Below, piece after piece: positions 24,593 through 34,891 of a DNA stretch of 52,276 nucleotides (position 1 is its first letter; the number at the start of each line of letters is the position of its first letter). The stretch spans positions 1-52,276 of IMG/VR virus record IMGVR_UViG_3300047552_000486; one strand, written 5' to 3'. Position numbers and translations under genes: made by a program. Below the pieces are notes generated by a model that was not told the origin of the DNA, made no database searches, and saw only the letters and a program-made list of their open reading frames with translations. This stretch comes from a virus.

Positions 24593-27388
24593 ATGGCTAC
24601 GGCAGCAGAATCAACATTAGCAAGTTTAACAGCGCAATATGATAGCGCAGTAGCAGCAGCAAGTGCGGCAGAAGCAGCTGCTGAATCACGCAGAGCTTCG
24701 GTCATTGCTTCTGGTGGTGAACCGTCTGAAGATGCTGAGTATCAAGCACTGGCAACTAAGTCTAGCGAATTAAACAAGGAAGTTGCGTCACTACAGGCGC
24801 AAGTCTATCAAGCGACCAATGATGTAAAAGCCGAAGCAGAAGCCGCGCAACGCGAGGCTGAGACTAAAGCAAAAGAATCAGAAGATGCAAAGAACGCAGC
24901 ACCAGCAGAGACAAAAAAGACTGCTGAGAACAAAGAAGATGAAGACAAGAAGCCAGAGAGTGACCAAGATAATCCTACGCAACAGTCATTAGCTTCTGGT
25001 ACCACACCAGCTAACGAATCAAAGAACGCAGATGTAAAGAGTGGACAAAAAGCAGGCAGTGGTACAACTGACGATAAAGAATCAGCAGACACGATTAAAC
25101 CTAAGATTAATCCACTTAGTGTACTGAGTAGTTACACATACGCAATCTCGCTCTATATGGTAACTCCTGAAACTATGAACAAGTTTACAGTAACTGGTAG
25201 CTTGAATGGTCTCAAGGGCAAGAATAAAGGCGACAGCGGTGATGGTGTTTATGTTGTTGCGCAGAGTGGCGGTATCAATAATAGTGTTGAAGATCGCTTG
25301 CTTACTATCGACCACAAATTAGGTGGCGGTCGCGAAGGTTACGATTACTACATTGACAACCTGCAGCTACAAACCCTCTTACCAGGTGGCGAAAACCGCG
25401 CGTCTGTTTCTACTTCAATTAAATTCAAAATCATTGAACCAAATAGTTTTGTATTCTTACAAGACATTGCCCGTGGCGCTGCTGAATTAAATGCGCGAAG
25501 TATACTCTTAAAGAGTCTACCAGATGGCCGTAAACCAAACGGGTTTAATCAACACTTTATTCTCGGCATCAAGTTCTATGGTTACGATGTCAATGGTGAG
25601 ATGATTACCAGCGCGAGTCCTGGATTCTCAGAATACAGTAACGGTGACAAAACTGATCCTGCTAGTGTTATTAATCGATACTTCGCAATCAAGTTTAGTG
25701 ATATGAAGTTTAAGATTGATGGTAAGACTGTTGTTTATGATTGTGAAGCACTGGTAATTGCTGAGCAAGCGGCTTATGGTAAAATTAACGCAACAATCAA
25801 AAAAGACTTTACGATATCTGGATCAACTGTTGGTGACGTAATTAATGGTGATGGTTCTGGTATTACCAGTCTTGCTACGGTTCTTAACAACGAAAAAGAT
25901 GCGCTATTGGATCGCAAACTGGTCGAAGCGCCTGGTAAAGTTGCTTTTGAATTCATCAATGATGCTGGCAAAGTATTAACTAACAGTGAGATTGCGGCAG
26001 CTGGTCTTATTAACGATGCTACATACACGGCAGCTACTAGTGCAATCTCAGTTGCAAAAACTACTAACGAAGTCACAATTGCTGACTCGGTTAAATCAAA
26101 CGGCATCGACAAATCAAAAAAGACAATCTCTGTTGCTCATGGACAAAACATATTAAACGTACTAGACAACATCATTGTTAAAAGTAATTATATCACCGAC
26201 GCACTCAAAGCAATCGCGGATGAAAACGTCGAGACTACCACTATTGCAAAAGCAGTGACTAAGAAATTAAAGTGGTATACGGTGAATCCGGTCGTTGAAG
26301 TTGGCACTGTTGATAAAGTTACTGGTTTGTGGAAGTATGATATCACGTATCAAATCAAGCCGTTTATGATTCCATATATCAGAACAAACAAAGCTGGTCT
26401 CACCAGTAAATATCCTGGCCCGTATAAACAATACAAATATTGGTTCACTGGTGAAAACAGTGAAGTGACTTCTTATACTCAGCAGTACGACAACTTGTTC
26501 TATACGGTTAATAGTATGAGTACCGACACTAGTAATTCTGCTAAAGCAGAAGGTGGTGCACCAGCGGCACCAAGTAACGGCTCTGCTAGCGATCAAAGTA
26601 GTGGCGCACAAAACAAAGGCAGTATGTTGAACGATGAAGTTCGTGCGCAGCTGTATAGTCCTAGTGACCAAAGTTCTGCAAAGATCACTATTCTTGGTGA
26701 CCCAGATTACATCATGACTGGTGTTGGTGTGCGTAATGGATACCTAAACAAATTCCATAGTAAAGATGGTAGCATATCGCCATTCGGCACACAGGTCTTT
26801 ATCGAGATGTCATTTAATATGTCAACTGACTATACCGACAACGGCGTACTAGATGTCACAGACCAACTTCAATTCTACAAAACTGATCGCACAAAGAAGG
26901 CCGGTATTCAGGGTATTGTTTACATGGTTAATAGTGTTGAGAGTACGTTTAACAAAGGCGCGTTCACACAAGTATTGGATTGCTTGTTGGTAATGGAAGA
27001 TAAATTAGTAACTGGTGATGCAAGTGTCGGCGCAGATCAACGAGCAACTGATGGCAATAACAGTGATGGTACTGGAACTATTAAAGGTGCTGGTGATACT
27101 AAGTCTGCTAAGAATCAAGTGCAGAGTGGAAGAGCCACAACAAATAGTAGCGGTAAGCCTAGTGCGCCCGCTGAGTCTAGTACCGAAGTGCGTGACAGTA
27201 ATGTTGAAGTGCCGCCGCCAGATCGCAGTGAAGAAGAAACTTCACCAACTGAAAAAGATGTACTTGCGGCTATGGACACACCAAACAACACGCTTACTAC
27301 AACTAATGGCGTCTCTGGTGTAGACGATGACGCTAAAGTGTATACAGGCGCCACCGACTACTATGACGCAGGCGATGAGACTGCTTAA
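24593..27388 (+). CDS. Large baseplate-region structural protein
   Basis: A 931-residue protein. Residues 1-160 are an Ala/Glu/Lys-rich coiled coil and then a disordered linker. The folded part begins at about residue 170 with PLSVLSSYTYAISLYMVTPE, followed by IDHKLGGGREGYDYYIDNLQ and GGENRASVSTSIKFKIIEPN, text I recognise from virion proteins next to gene 5 in T4-like cyanophages. Later blocks include WYTVNPVVEVG, SKYPGPYKQYKYWFTGENSE and ARITILGDPDYIMTG-like text (here AKITILGDPDYIMTGVG). The last 100 residues are Ser/Asp-rich. No exact function is known to me; location between gp53 and gp5 argues for hub or wedge. Ribosome site AGGAA; the following gene starts 8 bp after its stop. Confidence 0.8.
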   Translation: MATAAESTLASLTAQYDSAVAAASAAEAAAESRRASVIASGGEPSEDAEYQALATKSSELNKEVASLQAQVYQATNDVKAEAEAAQREAETKAKESEDAKNAAPAETKKTAENKEDEDKKPESDQDNPTQQSLASGTTPANESKNADVKSGQKAGSGTTDDKESADTIKPKINPLSVLSSYTYAISLYMVTPETMNKFTVTGSLNGLKGKNKGDSGDGVYVVAQSGGINNSVEDRLLTIDHKLGGGREGYDYYIDNLQLQTLLPGGENRASVSTSIKFKIIEPNSFVFLQDIARGAAELNARSILLKSLPDGRKPNGFNQHFILGIKFYGYDVNGEMITSASPGFSEYSNGDKTDPASVINRYFAIKFSDMKFKIDGKTVVYDCEALVIAEQAAYGKINATIKKDFTISGSTVGDVINGDGSGITSLATVLNNEKDALLDRKLVEAPGKVAFEFINDAGKVLTNSEIAAAGLINDATYTAATSAISVAKTTNEVTIADSVKSNGIDKSKKTISVAHGQNILNVLDNIIVKSNYITDALKAIADENVETTTIAKAVTKKLKWYTVNPVVEVGTVDKVTGLWKYDITYQIKPFMIPYIRTNKAGLTSKYPGPYKQYKYWFTGENSEVTSYTQQYDNLFYTVNSMSTDTSNSAKAEGGAPAAPSNGSASDQSSGAQNKGSMLNDEVRAQLYSPSDQSSAKITILGDPDYIMTGVGVRNGYLNKFHSKDGSISPFGTQVFIEMSFNMSTDYTDNGVLDVTDQLQFYKTDRTKKAGIQGIVYMVNSVESTFNKGAFTQVLDCLLVMEDKLVTGDASVGADQRATDGNNSDGTGTIKGAGDTKSAKNQVQSGRATTNSSGKPSAPAESSTEVRDSNVEVPPPDRSEEETSPTEKDVLAAMDTPNNTLTTTNGVSGVDDDAKVYTGATDYYDAGDETA

Positions 27389-27396
27389 GGAAAACA

Positions 27397-30300
27397 ATGG
27401 CAACACGTGACGATATTAAAAAGAATGGCACAGACAATCTGTATAAGAATGACAGAGGCAAGTCTACGCTTATTACAGAACCAGTCATTGGTGTCGTGAA
27501 GAACAACGTAGACCCAACTCGCAGTGGTCAAATATTTGTGTACATCGGTTCATTCGGTGGAAGTAATCCTGACAGTAAAGAAAACTGGATTCCAGTTCGT
27601 TACATGAGTCCGTTCATGGGACTAGTTGGTCCAAACAATGATTACAAAGACGGTCCTGATAAGAGTGGTTATGGTAAGTTTACTGGTAATCCACAGAGTT
27701 ATGGATTCTGGGCTAGTGCGCCAGACTTAGGCACTGAAGTAGTTTGTATATTTGTAAACGGTCGTATCGATCAGGGATTCTACATCGGTTGTATTCCAAA
27801 GCCTGGACTGTTGTCAATGACACCAGCAATCGGAGCTACTACTAATGTGGTGCCAAATGGTGAAGAAGCCACTAGTTATGGTGGCGCTGACAGATTGCCT
27901 ACTAGTGAAGTCAACTATAGTAATCCAAGTATCAGAAAGAGTGCACAGGTGTTCAATGAACCAAAGCCTGTACATTCGTACCAAGCAAGTGTCTTATCGA
28001 ACCAAGGATTGATTCGTGATAACACTCGTGGTGTAATCTCTAGTAGTGCTCAGCGTGAGTCACCAAGTCGCGTATTTGGTATCAGTACTCCTGGTGGTCC
28101 AATTTTTGAAGGTGGCTATACTGCATCAACAATTGTGTCTGCCGTTAAAAAGGGTACCGATACTAATAAATTAAAGATCATCGGCCGTACTGGCGGTCAT
28201 TCATTGGTGATGGATGATGGTACCATAAGCGGTGCTGATCAATTAATGAGATTACGTACTTCAGGCGGACATCAGATTATGATGAATGATAGTGGTCAGG
28301 CGCTATTCATCATTCACTCTAATGGTCAAACTTGGATTGAATTGGGCAAAGAAGGCACCATTGATATGTATGCCACAAACTCATTCAACGTTCGCTCTCA
28401 AGGTGACTTGAATTTACACGCTGATAAGAACGTCAACATCAACGCTGGTGTTAGTTTGAATTTATATGGGGGCGGAGTCAAAATCGAGAGTGGTAAAGAT
28501 ATGTCATTCAGAGCAGGCGCAAACTTCATTGGCTACGCTGCTACTAACTACACAATCAAAGCTGGCTCTAACTTAGGACTGAGCGCTAGTGGTGAAGGCG
28601 GATTCGTGGCAGGCGGTACTGCATTCGTCAAAGGTGCTAAACTAGATTTAAACGGCGGTGACCCATCAACGTCACCAGGTGAAGCACCGGCGATTGCTCG
28701 TAAGAGTCACGTTGATACTACGTTTAGTAAGAAGGCTGGTTGGATGAATCCTGCGCCGCAACCTCTGTCTAGTATTACCAGCAGAGCACCAGCTCACCAA
28801 CCCTGGGTAGGCGCGAGTGTTGGCGCCCCAGTTAAAGTCGATCCAGTTGCACCACCATTAGCTCCAGCGAGTTCAGTTGACACAGCTAATAGCGAGACAC
28901 CAGCTACACCAACAGAGACGGTCTCTCCTGCGGAAATCAAAGCCGCACCCGCTGCTTCTAACTTGAGTGATGCAGTGAACCCATCTGCTGTAACAGCGAT
29001 GACTGGTCAAGTAGCGTTGGCAGCACAAGGAGCATCGGCAGCTGATGCTGCTAAAGCTGGTGTGTTAGATTCAAGTAGTGGTTTAACTGCTAAGATGGCA
29101 GAAGCTGGTAAAGCACTGTTACCAGGCGCATCTAAATTGGCAACTGACTTGATGGCTAAAGGCATGCCTGCTGGTAAAGCATTAAGTGGTTTGATGTCCG
29201 GTGGTGGCACACCAAGTACACCTTCGTCACTGTTGGGCAATAACCGTTCACAAGCTGGTATCGTACAATCAGTTATAAGTAGTGGTGCTGATATGCTAAA
29301 ACGTGCGGGATTATTAACTGGTAAAGAAAGTTCAGCACAAAGCGGTGGTTCAATCATGGCAGCTGCAACAGCTGGTGCTGGTTACGTAACTGGTCTGTTG
29401 AAGAAGGGACCAGGCGCACTGAAGGATGCATTCTCTAAGGGCGCTGGTGCAGTCTCTGGCATGGTAGGTTCACTAGGCAATATGTTTGCTGGCGGCAAAG
29501 CTGCTGGCGGTGCTTCTGATAGTATGAGTTTTGCTGGCTTGAAGTCTAGCTTGAGCGGACTTGGTGATAAAGCGTTAGGTGGTCTATCGTCACTAGGTGG
29601 TAGTCTAATGAGTGGCATGCAAACTGCGTTTGCTGCGGTTGAAACTTCATTTGCTGGCTTAACTGGTGGTAAACCAAACTCTCTTGGTGCTAAGACTAGT
29701 GTTGCTGTTGATAGCGCTGCATCAAAGTCAGGTAAATCTTATGATGCTGCGATTGCTGAACGCGAGTCTGCTGAAGTTGCTTACTTGGCAGCTAAGCAAG
29801 CGCACAGAAACAGCGGTAGTGCTGAAGACTATGCTACTCTACAGGCGGCAGAACGCAGATATAATTTAGCGCAACAGGCTGTTGCACAATTAGGTACTAC
29901 CTACATTGCCACAGCTGGTTCTAAGACAACTACGACAAAGAAATCAAGTACAGCTTCAAGTGGAACATCTATGCTTCCAGGTGGATTAAAAAGTTTGATG
30001 GCTACTGTTACAGGTGCTGCAAGTTCAATCACGTCCTTGTTTAAGAAGGTAGGTGACATTGACCCAAGTACGGCCTTGGCTGATGCACAATCATTAGCTG
30101 GCGACATGATGGGCAAAGCGTCTGACGCTATTAGTTCAGCAAGTAATTCGGTGAGTGGTGCACTTGATTCAGCAACTAGTTCTGCTAGTGGTATGATGGC
30201 AGAACTTGAGACTGGTATTGGCAGTCTAGGTGGTCTCTTTGGTGATGACCCTCCTGTTGCTGCTACCAATACATTTGATAAAGCGTCTATGACAGCTAAG

Positions 30301-30603
30301 ATGGGCAGTTTGCTTGGTGATCCTAAGATTCCGGTGCCGGTATTTGGTGACGCTCCAGTTGCCTCCGCTGATGCTGATGAGATCGCCAGTAAATCTGCCG
30401 ATGCGATTGTTGCGCTTGATGAAGCACGAAGTCAGCTTAATTTGGAAGAAGTACAATTAGCAGCTATATTCCAAAAGGTGGTGAATGGTGTTCTAACTGA
30501 AGACGAGGCTTATCCGCTGATTACCTCCCAGCAGGCTAAAGTAGACTCTGCTAAAGAGTCACTGGCAAGTGCGGAAGACGCTTACTCACAGACGCTAGCT
30601 TAA
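27397..30603 (+). CDS. gp5: Baseplate hub/needle protein gp5, without a lysozyme domain
   Basis: A 1,068-residue protein with AAGGAAAA overlapping the preceding stop. Residues 20-150 form an OB-fold typical of gp5/VgrG (PVIGVVKNNVDPTRSGQIFV, WIPVRYMSPF, GTEVVCIFVNGRIDQGFYIG). Around 260-440 lies a beta-helix-like needle (GHSLVMDDG, GGHQIMMNDSG, NLHADKNVNINAG, YGGGVKIESGKDMSFRAG). T4 gp5 has a lysozyme domain between these parts; here the text runs from one to the other without one. Residues about 480-990 are Ala/Gly/Ser-rich with glycine-spaced hydrophobic stretches, and the last 70 residues are a coiled coil. It is expected to form the trimeric central spike. The M15 peptidase in the tape-measure protein may supply the missing wall-cutting activity. 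Confidence 0.88.
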   Translation: MATRDDIKKNGTDNLYKNDRGKSTLITEPVIGVVKNNVDPTRSGQIFVYIGSFGGSNPDSKENWIPVRYMSPFMGLVGPNNDYKDGPDKSGYGKFTGNPQSYGFWASAPDLGTEVVCIFVNGRIDQGFYIGCIPKPGLLSMTPAIGATTNVVPNGEEATSYGGADRLPTSEVNYSNPSIRKSAQVFNEPKPVHSYQASVLSNQGLIRDNTRGVISSSAQRESPSRVFGISTPGGPIFEGGYTASTIVSAVKKGTDTNKLKIIGRTGGHSLVMDDGTISGADQLMRLRTSGGHQIMMNDSGQALFIIHSNGQTWIELGKEGTIDMYATNSFNVRSQGDLNLHADKNVNINAGVSLNLYGGGVKIESGKDMSFRAGANFIGYAATNYTIKAGSNLGLSASGEGGFVAGGTAFVKGAKLDLNGGDPSTSPGEAPAIARKSHVDTTFSKKAGWMNPAPQPLSSITSRAPAHQPWVGASVGAPVKVDPVAPPLAPASSVDTANSETPATPTETVSPAEIKAAPAASNLSDAVNPSAVTAMTGQVALAAQGASAADAAKAGVLDSSSGLTAKMAEAGKALLPGASKLATDLMAKGMPAGKALSGLMSGGGTPSTPSSLLGNNRSQAGIVQSVISSGADMLKRAGLLTGKESSAQSGGSIMAAATAGAGYVTGLLKKGPGALKDAFSKGAGAVSGMVGSLGNMFAGGKAAGGASDSMSFAGLKSSLSGLGDKALGGLSSLGGSLMSGMQTAFAAVETSFAGLTGGKPNSLGAKTSVAVDSAASKSGKSYDAAIAERESAEVAYLAAKQAHRNSGSAEDYATLQAAERRYNLAQQAVAQLGTTYIATAGSKTTTTKKSSTASSGTSMLPGGLKSLMATVTGAASSITSLFKKVGDIDPSTALADAQSLAGDMMGKASDAISSASNSVSGALDSATSSASGMMAELETGIGSLGGLFGDDPPVAATNTFDKASMTAKMGSLLGDPKIPVPVFGDAPVASADADEIASKSADAIVALDEARSQLNLEEVQLAAIFQKVVNGVLTEDEAYPLITSQQAKVDSAKESLASAEDAYSQTLA

Positions 30604-30610
30604 CTAAATA
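30603..30610 (+). promoter_or_regulatory. Possible late promoter before gp25 (ACTAAATA)
   Basis: It ends 4 bases before the ATG at 30615, so RNA would begin at or inside the start codon. It may be only a by-product of a TAA stop and nearby A/T. Confidence 0.25.
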
Positions 30611-30614
30611 TAGT

Positions 30615-31070
30615 ATGCCTACCTACTTTGGATTCTCAACTATTAATGCGCTGAAGTCAAATGCTATTAAAAGTAGCACTGACTCAGCGTTTGTGCCTGG
30701 TGCCATTAATGGTGTTCCTAAGCCGCGCACCACACGCAAATTCAGATTAACAGATGAAGAGTTGATTATTCGTGACTTTACAAATGCGCTGTTAATCAAA
30801 CAGGGTGAAAAGCCAGGTAACCCGACTTATGGCACCACTATTTGGAATCTGGTTTTTGAGCCATCTAATTCAGACACTCAAGCTGCCATAGAGGAAGAGA
30901 TTCGCCGAGTTGCTAGCTTGGACCCTCGCCTAAATATCGAATCCCTGCTGGTGTATATGTCAGATGACACAGTGTTGCTCCAGCTGGAAGTCTCTTACAA
31001 CCCAGGTGGCGGTGGTCAGACTCTTAGTTTGACAATGAGTAAGAGTTCTGGGACTATCACGCAGAGTTAA
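30615..31070 (+). CDS. gp25: Baseplate wedge protein gp25
   Basis: A 151-residue protein of the gp25/GpW family, close to T4 length (132). LTDEELIIRDFTNALLIKQG, NPTYGTTIWNLVFEPSN, IEEEIRRVASLDPRLNIESL and LLQLEVSYNPGG cover the whole family fold. It joins the inner wedge to gp6 and the sheath. No clear ribosome site precedes the ATG; it follows gp5 by 11 bp and is probably read by coupling. Its stop codon lies in the loop of a small terminator hairpin. Confidence 0.93.
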   Translation: MPTYFGFSTINALKSNAIKSSTDSAFVPGAINGVPKPRTTRKFRLTDEELIIRDFTNALLIKQGEKPGNPTYGTTIWNLVFEPSNSDTQAAIEEEIRRVASLDPRLNIESLLVYMSDDTVLLQLEVSYNPGGGGQTLSLTMSKSSGTITQS

Positions 31071-31082
31071 AGTCTGCTTTTT
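31061..31082 (+). terminator. Weak terminator overlapping the gp25 stop
   Basis: GCAGA, a 7-base loop containing the TAA stop, TCTGC, then TTTTT. A 5-bp stem suggests partial termination; gp6 has its own late promoter just downstream. Confidence 0.5.
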
Positions 31083-31087
31083 GGCGC

Positions 31088-31095
31088 GATAAATA
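31088..31095 (+). promoter_or_regulatory. Late promoter of gp6 (GATAAATA)
   Basis: Predicted RNA start near 31102. It lies between the gp25 terminator and the gp6 start at 31117. Confidence 0.6.
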
Positions 31096-31113
31096 GTAGA
31101 TATTAGGATCTAC
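31096..31113 (+). promoter_or_regulatory. Small hairpin in read-through RNA at the gp6 ribosome site
   Basis: GTAGAT and ATCTAC pair around the loop ATTAGG, which holds the likely Shine-Dalgarno bases. RNA starting at the late promoter lacks the 5' arm. Confidence 0.4.
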
Positions 31114-31116
31114 ACT

Positions 31117-34100
31117 ATGGCATCAACATCTCGTCAATCAAGTCTCTTCGGTACCACCGACTGGAAAAAGGCCTATCAGGCTTATAGTGCGGCCGATTTG
31201 CAGTCATATGATTACGAATCTCTACGTGCAGGCTTCATTGCTTATTTGACCCAACAATATCCCGAGGCATACAATGATTATGTGGAGTCGTCGGAATTCG
31301 TAGCACTCATGGACGTCATGGCTTATATGGGTCAGGCACTGGCATTCCGTTCAGACTTAAACGCCCGTGAATCATTTATTGACACTGCTCAGCGTAGAGA
31401 TTCCGTCATTAAATTGGCAAATTTAGTTGGTTACAATCCGAAGAGAAACATCGCGGGTCAGGGGCTGGTAAAAGTCACCGCTATCTCCACAACTGAAAAC
31501 ATCTCTGACATCAACGGCGTTAATCTATCAAACCAAACAATCTTATGGAATGACGCCGCCAACAGCAGCTGGCAAGAGCAGTTCAACACTATCTTAAACG
31601 CAGCACTACTAAACAATCAACGCATTGGTAAACCAGGGAATTCCCAGACGCTGCTCGATATCAAAACTGATGAGTACACAATGAACATTCCATCTGGCAT
31701 CTTGCCAGTGATGCCATATCAGGCCCAAGTAGACGGCCAGATCATGAACTTTGAATTAGTATCTACCACTAGTTTGAATCAGACTTATTTGTATGAAGTG
31801 CCACCAGCGCCGAACGGCCAGTTTAATATCTTGTATCGCAATGACAAGCTGGGTTATGGAAGTATCAACACAGGATTCTTCTTCTACTTTAAACAAGGTC
31901 AGTTACAGACCAGTAACTTCTCATTCAAAGAAAAGATTCAAAACAACTTACAACAAATTAATGTGCAGGGTGTTAATAACGAAGACACTTGGTTATACTC
32001 AGTTGATAATCAGGGAACTGTTGACAAGCTATGGACTCAGGTTGAAAGTATCTATGCTGGTACTACCAGTACCACTGGTGTGAAGACGCTATACAGTGTT
32101 GCTAGTAGAGCAAACGACGAAGTATCTTATGTGTTTGGTGACGGCGTTTTTGGTCAGATTCCTATTGGTAGCTATCGTGCTTATCTGCGCAGTAGTAATG
32201 CGCTAAAGTACACAATTGACACTAGTGAAATGTCTGGCTTAACTGCTACCATCAACTATGTAAGTCGTACAAAACGCACTGAGCAATTAACATTTACATT
32301 CTCGTTACAAGTACCATGCAGTACCAGTCAGAATCGTGAGACTTTGACTAATATCAAAGAACGAGCACCGGCTAAGTTCTACTCTCAGAACCGTATGGTA
32401 AATGGTGAAGATTATACTAGCTTCCCATTCACCTTGTACAACTCAATCATCAAGTCGAAAGCGTTAAACCGCACAAGTATTGGCGTGTCTCGTAATCTTG
32501 ACTTGTTAGACCCTACTGGTAAATACTCGTCAACTAATATCTTCTCTGATGACGGCGCGTTGACATTCTCCGACACGTCTACAGTAACTACCTTCTCAAC
32601 AAGCTCCTCTAATTATGCAACTGAGTTTTTGACCAGTACATTACCCGCGCTGTTGAATCGCGCTGAGTGTGTACAATATTATCACACGTATTATGGTAAA
32701 CAAAAAGGTACGGTTGGTGTCGAACATGCTAAGAAGCGAGTATTCTGGCAGTTGGTTACTATTAGTGGTAGTCAAGTCACTGGTTACTTCTATACAACTG
32801 CTGATAATCTACCAACAACTGTGCTTACTAATCAAACGCCACAAGCTCTTGGTTCGTTTAGTAGTGACAATTTAAAGTTTATCTCAACTGGTGCCTTGAT
32901 TAAGTTGCAGCCAGTAAATAAGGACTATCGTTTTGATTCTAACAATCGACTAGTGGCAAATACAACAGATAAAGAATATCTATGGGTAGGTGTTGACAAC
33001 GTTAGTGGTGACGGCTACAACTATGGTACTGGTAAATTGGCAAACGGTCATGGTCCAGTTACGTTAAGCGCGTATATTCCAAACGGCACTATGTTGTTTA
33101 ACGATATAGTGATTGATTCTACTACTGGTAATGATGATGATACATCTACTGGTGCGATTATTCCATCATTTGACAACACACTGAGTAGTACAATTGCCGG
33201 CTCAGCACTTGGTTACATCAGATTACAAAAAGACTTTGTGTTACAGTATAATAATACTCTGTCACCAACCTCTGAACGCTGGAGTGTTATCGCAGCAGCG
33301 AGTGCTGGTACTACACCGGCCTCTTATCTTGTTAAGTTTACCTACAGTTCAAGTGACTCAAAATATACAGTGACTGTTCGCAACGTAACTTATTCATTTG
33401 CAAGCGTGAGTGGTGTACGATTCTTATTTGATTCTAATAAGCGAGTGTATGACCCAAAGACTGGCGCCGTGTTGAGTGACTTTGTTAAGCTAACTGAGAC
33501 TGACATTGTTCTTAACGTAACAGATCAACCAGTACAGAGTGATGGATTTAAAAACGACTTTGAAGTATCAGTGAGTCCTATTAACGCTACAACTGGCTAT
33601 AGTAGTAACCCAGACTTCTTTACCGCTAAGCTGAATGGCAATACTGTTGTGGAACCAAATTCAGCTGTGTTCTTCTCACGCGATACTGAGACTTCTGGTA
33701 TCGAAACGCTACAATTGCTAACAGCTGGTAAAGTTATCTATACTACTGAATTGAGTACATTTGACTTGGTGAACAATAAGAAGGAAGAGTATCCAGTTGA
33801 TACTGTGTTCTATTGCGTTGATGCGTTGACTGCTAATCTGGTTGTATCTAAGCCTAACGCGGCACCGGCCAATACGCAATACACGGTCACTGCGACTACG
33901 AGTATGAATCATAAGATTCCTACTGGTAACGTCACTATTCAAATAACTGGTGCTAGTAATAGTTACACGTATTTGGATGCTAGTAGCAATTCAAACATTA
34001 CTGTTGATTACAGCGTATTGAATGGTACACATCAGGGTACGGTAGGAGCATCAACTGTTGCGAACTCTGCCAATACTATAACGTTTACAGTGACCAATTC

Positions 34101-34884
34101 ATCTAATGCGATAATTACCGGCACCACTATTACTGGTGAACCAAAGCCTGTACCAGTGACAATCATCAACCGATTCTACAAGTCTAGTGAAGACGCAACT
34201 GTGATTCCACCAGTAACTGTTATGACAGACGTTACACCTAATTACCTGGTAAAGCCTGGTAAAGGTAGTTCAATCAAGTTCCAGTATCGCCATAACTCTG
34301 GTCAGACTAGCAGAATCGACCCTGCTACTACAAACATCATTGACTTGTATTTGGTGACACAAAGTTACTATACTCAGTACACTAACTGGATTACGGATAC
34401 TACTGGTGGAGTGGCAGAACCATCTGTGCCTACCATTAACGAGCTCCAGCAGTCCTATGCTGAGATTAACAGCTATAAGATGATCAGTGACGCGGTTGTG
34501 TTAAACAGTGTTCGCTTTAAGCCGCTCTTTGGTAGTAAAGCAGAAGCTAAATTACGTGCTACTATCAAGGTAGTAAAGAACTCTAAGTCAACTGCCAGTG
34601 ACAGCCAGATTCGCAGTAGCGTCTTATCGGCGTTAAACTCGTACTTTGCTATCGAAAACTGGGACTTCGGTGACGTAATGTACTTTACGGAATTATCAGC
34701 TTATCTCCATGCACAGCTGGGCAGTTTAATTAGTTCGGTTATCTTGGTGCCAACTGATCCTACGCTCCAATTCGGTGACATGTATGAGGTGCGTTGTGAG
34801 CCAGACCAAATCTTCGTGAATGGTGCCACTGCGTCTGACATCTCTGTGATTACTAGCTTGACCGCAGCAAATATGGGCCGTTAA
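31117..34884 (+). CDS. gp6: Baseplate wedge protein gp6, enlarged
   Basis: A 1,255-residue protein, nearly twice T4 gp6 (660). The N-terminus is classic gp6: FIAYLTQQYPEAYNDYVESS, EFVALMDVMAYMGQALAFRS, DLNARESFIDTAQRRDSVIK and LANLVGYNP. Residues to about 480 continue the wedge core (ENRETLTNIKERAPAKFYSQ-like text). About 490-1,060 are beta-rich, low in Cys and unlike T4. The C-terminus (about 1,130-1,255) returns to the family (VLNSVRFKPLFGSKAEAKLR, ENWDFGDVMYFTELSAYLHA, LIPTD-like VPTDPTLQFGDMYEV). In T4, gp6 dimers form the ring that holds the wedges together. The extra middle region probably points outward. Own late promoter at 31088. Confidence 0.94.
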   Translation: MASTSRQSSLFGTTDWKKAYQAYSAADLQSYDYESLRAGFIAYLTQQYPEAYNDYVESSEFVALMDVMAYMGQALAFRSDLNARESFIDTAQRRDSVIKLANLVGYNPKRNIAGQGLVKVTAISTTENISDINGVNLSNQTILWNDAANSSWQEQFNTILNAALLNNQRIGKPGNSQTLLDIKTDEYTMNIPSGILPVMPYQAQVDGQIMNFELVSTTSLNQTYLYEVPPAPNGQFNILYRNDKLGYGSINTGFFFYFKQGQLQTSNFSFKEKIQNNLQQINVQGVNNEDTWLYSVDNQGTVDKLWTQVESIYAGTTSTTGVKTLYSVASRANDEVSYVFGDGVFGQIPIGSYRAYLRSSNALKYTIDTSEMSGLTATINYVSRTKRTEQLTFTFSLQVPCSTSQNRETLTNIKERAPAKFYSQNRMVNGEDYTSFPFTLYNSIIKSKALNRTSIGVSRNLDLLDPTGKYSSTNIFSDDGALTFSDTSTVTTFSTSSSNYATEFLTSTLPALLNRAECVQYYHTYYGKQKGTVGVEHAKKRVFWQLVTISGSQVTGYFYTTADNLPTTVLTNQTPQALGSFSSDNLKFISTGALIKLQPVNKDYRFDSNNRLVANTTDKEYLWVGVDNVSGDGYNYGTGKLANGHGPVTLSAYIPNGTMLFNDIVIDSTTGNDDDTSTGAIIPSFDNTLSSTIAGSALGYIRLQKDFVLQYNNTLSPTSERWSVIAAASAGTTPASYLVKFTYSSSDSKYTVTVRNVTYSFASVSGVRFLFDSNKRVYDPKTGAVLSDFVKLTETDIVLNVTDQPVQSDGFKNDFEVSVSPINATTGYSSNPDFFTAKLNGNTVVEPNSAVFFSRDTETSGIETLQLLTAGKVIYTTELSTFDLVNNKKEEYPVDTVFYCVDALTANLVVSKPNAAPANTQYTVTATTSMNHKIPTGNVTIQITGASNSYTYLDASSNSNITVDYSVLNGTHQGTVGASTVANSANTITFTVTNSSNAIITGTTITGEPKPVPVTIINRFYKSSEDATVIPPVTVMTDVTPNYLVKPGKGSSIKFQYRHNSGQTSRIDPATTNIIDLYLVTQSYYTQYTNWITDTTGGVAEPSVPTINELQQSYAEINSYKMISDAVVLNSVRFKPLFGSKAEAKLRATIKVVKNSKSTASDSQIRSSVLSALNSYFAIENWDFGDVMYFTELSAYLHAQLGSLISSVILVPTDPTLQFGDMYEVRCEPDQIFVNGATASDISVITSLTAANMGR

Positions 34885-34891
34885 TTCAGAA

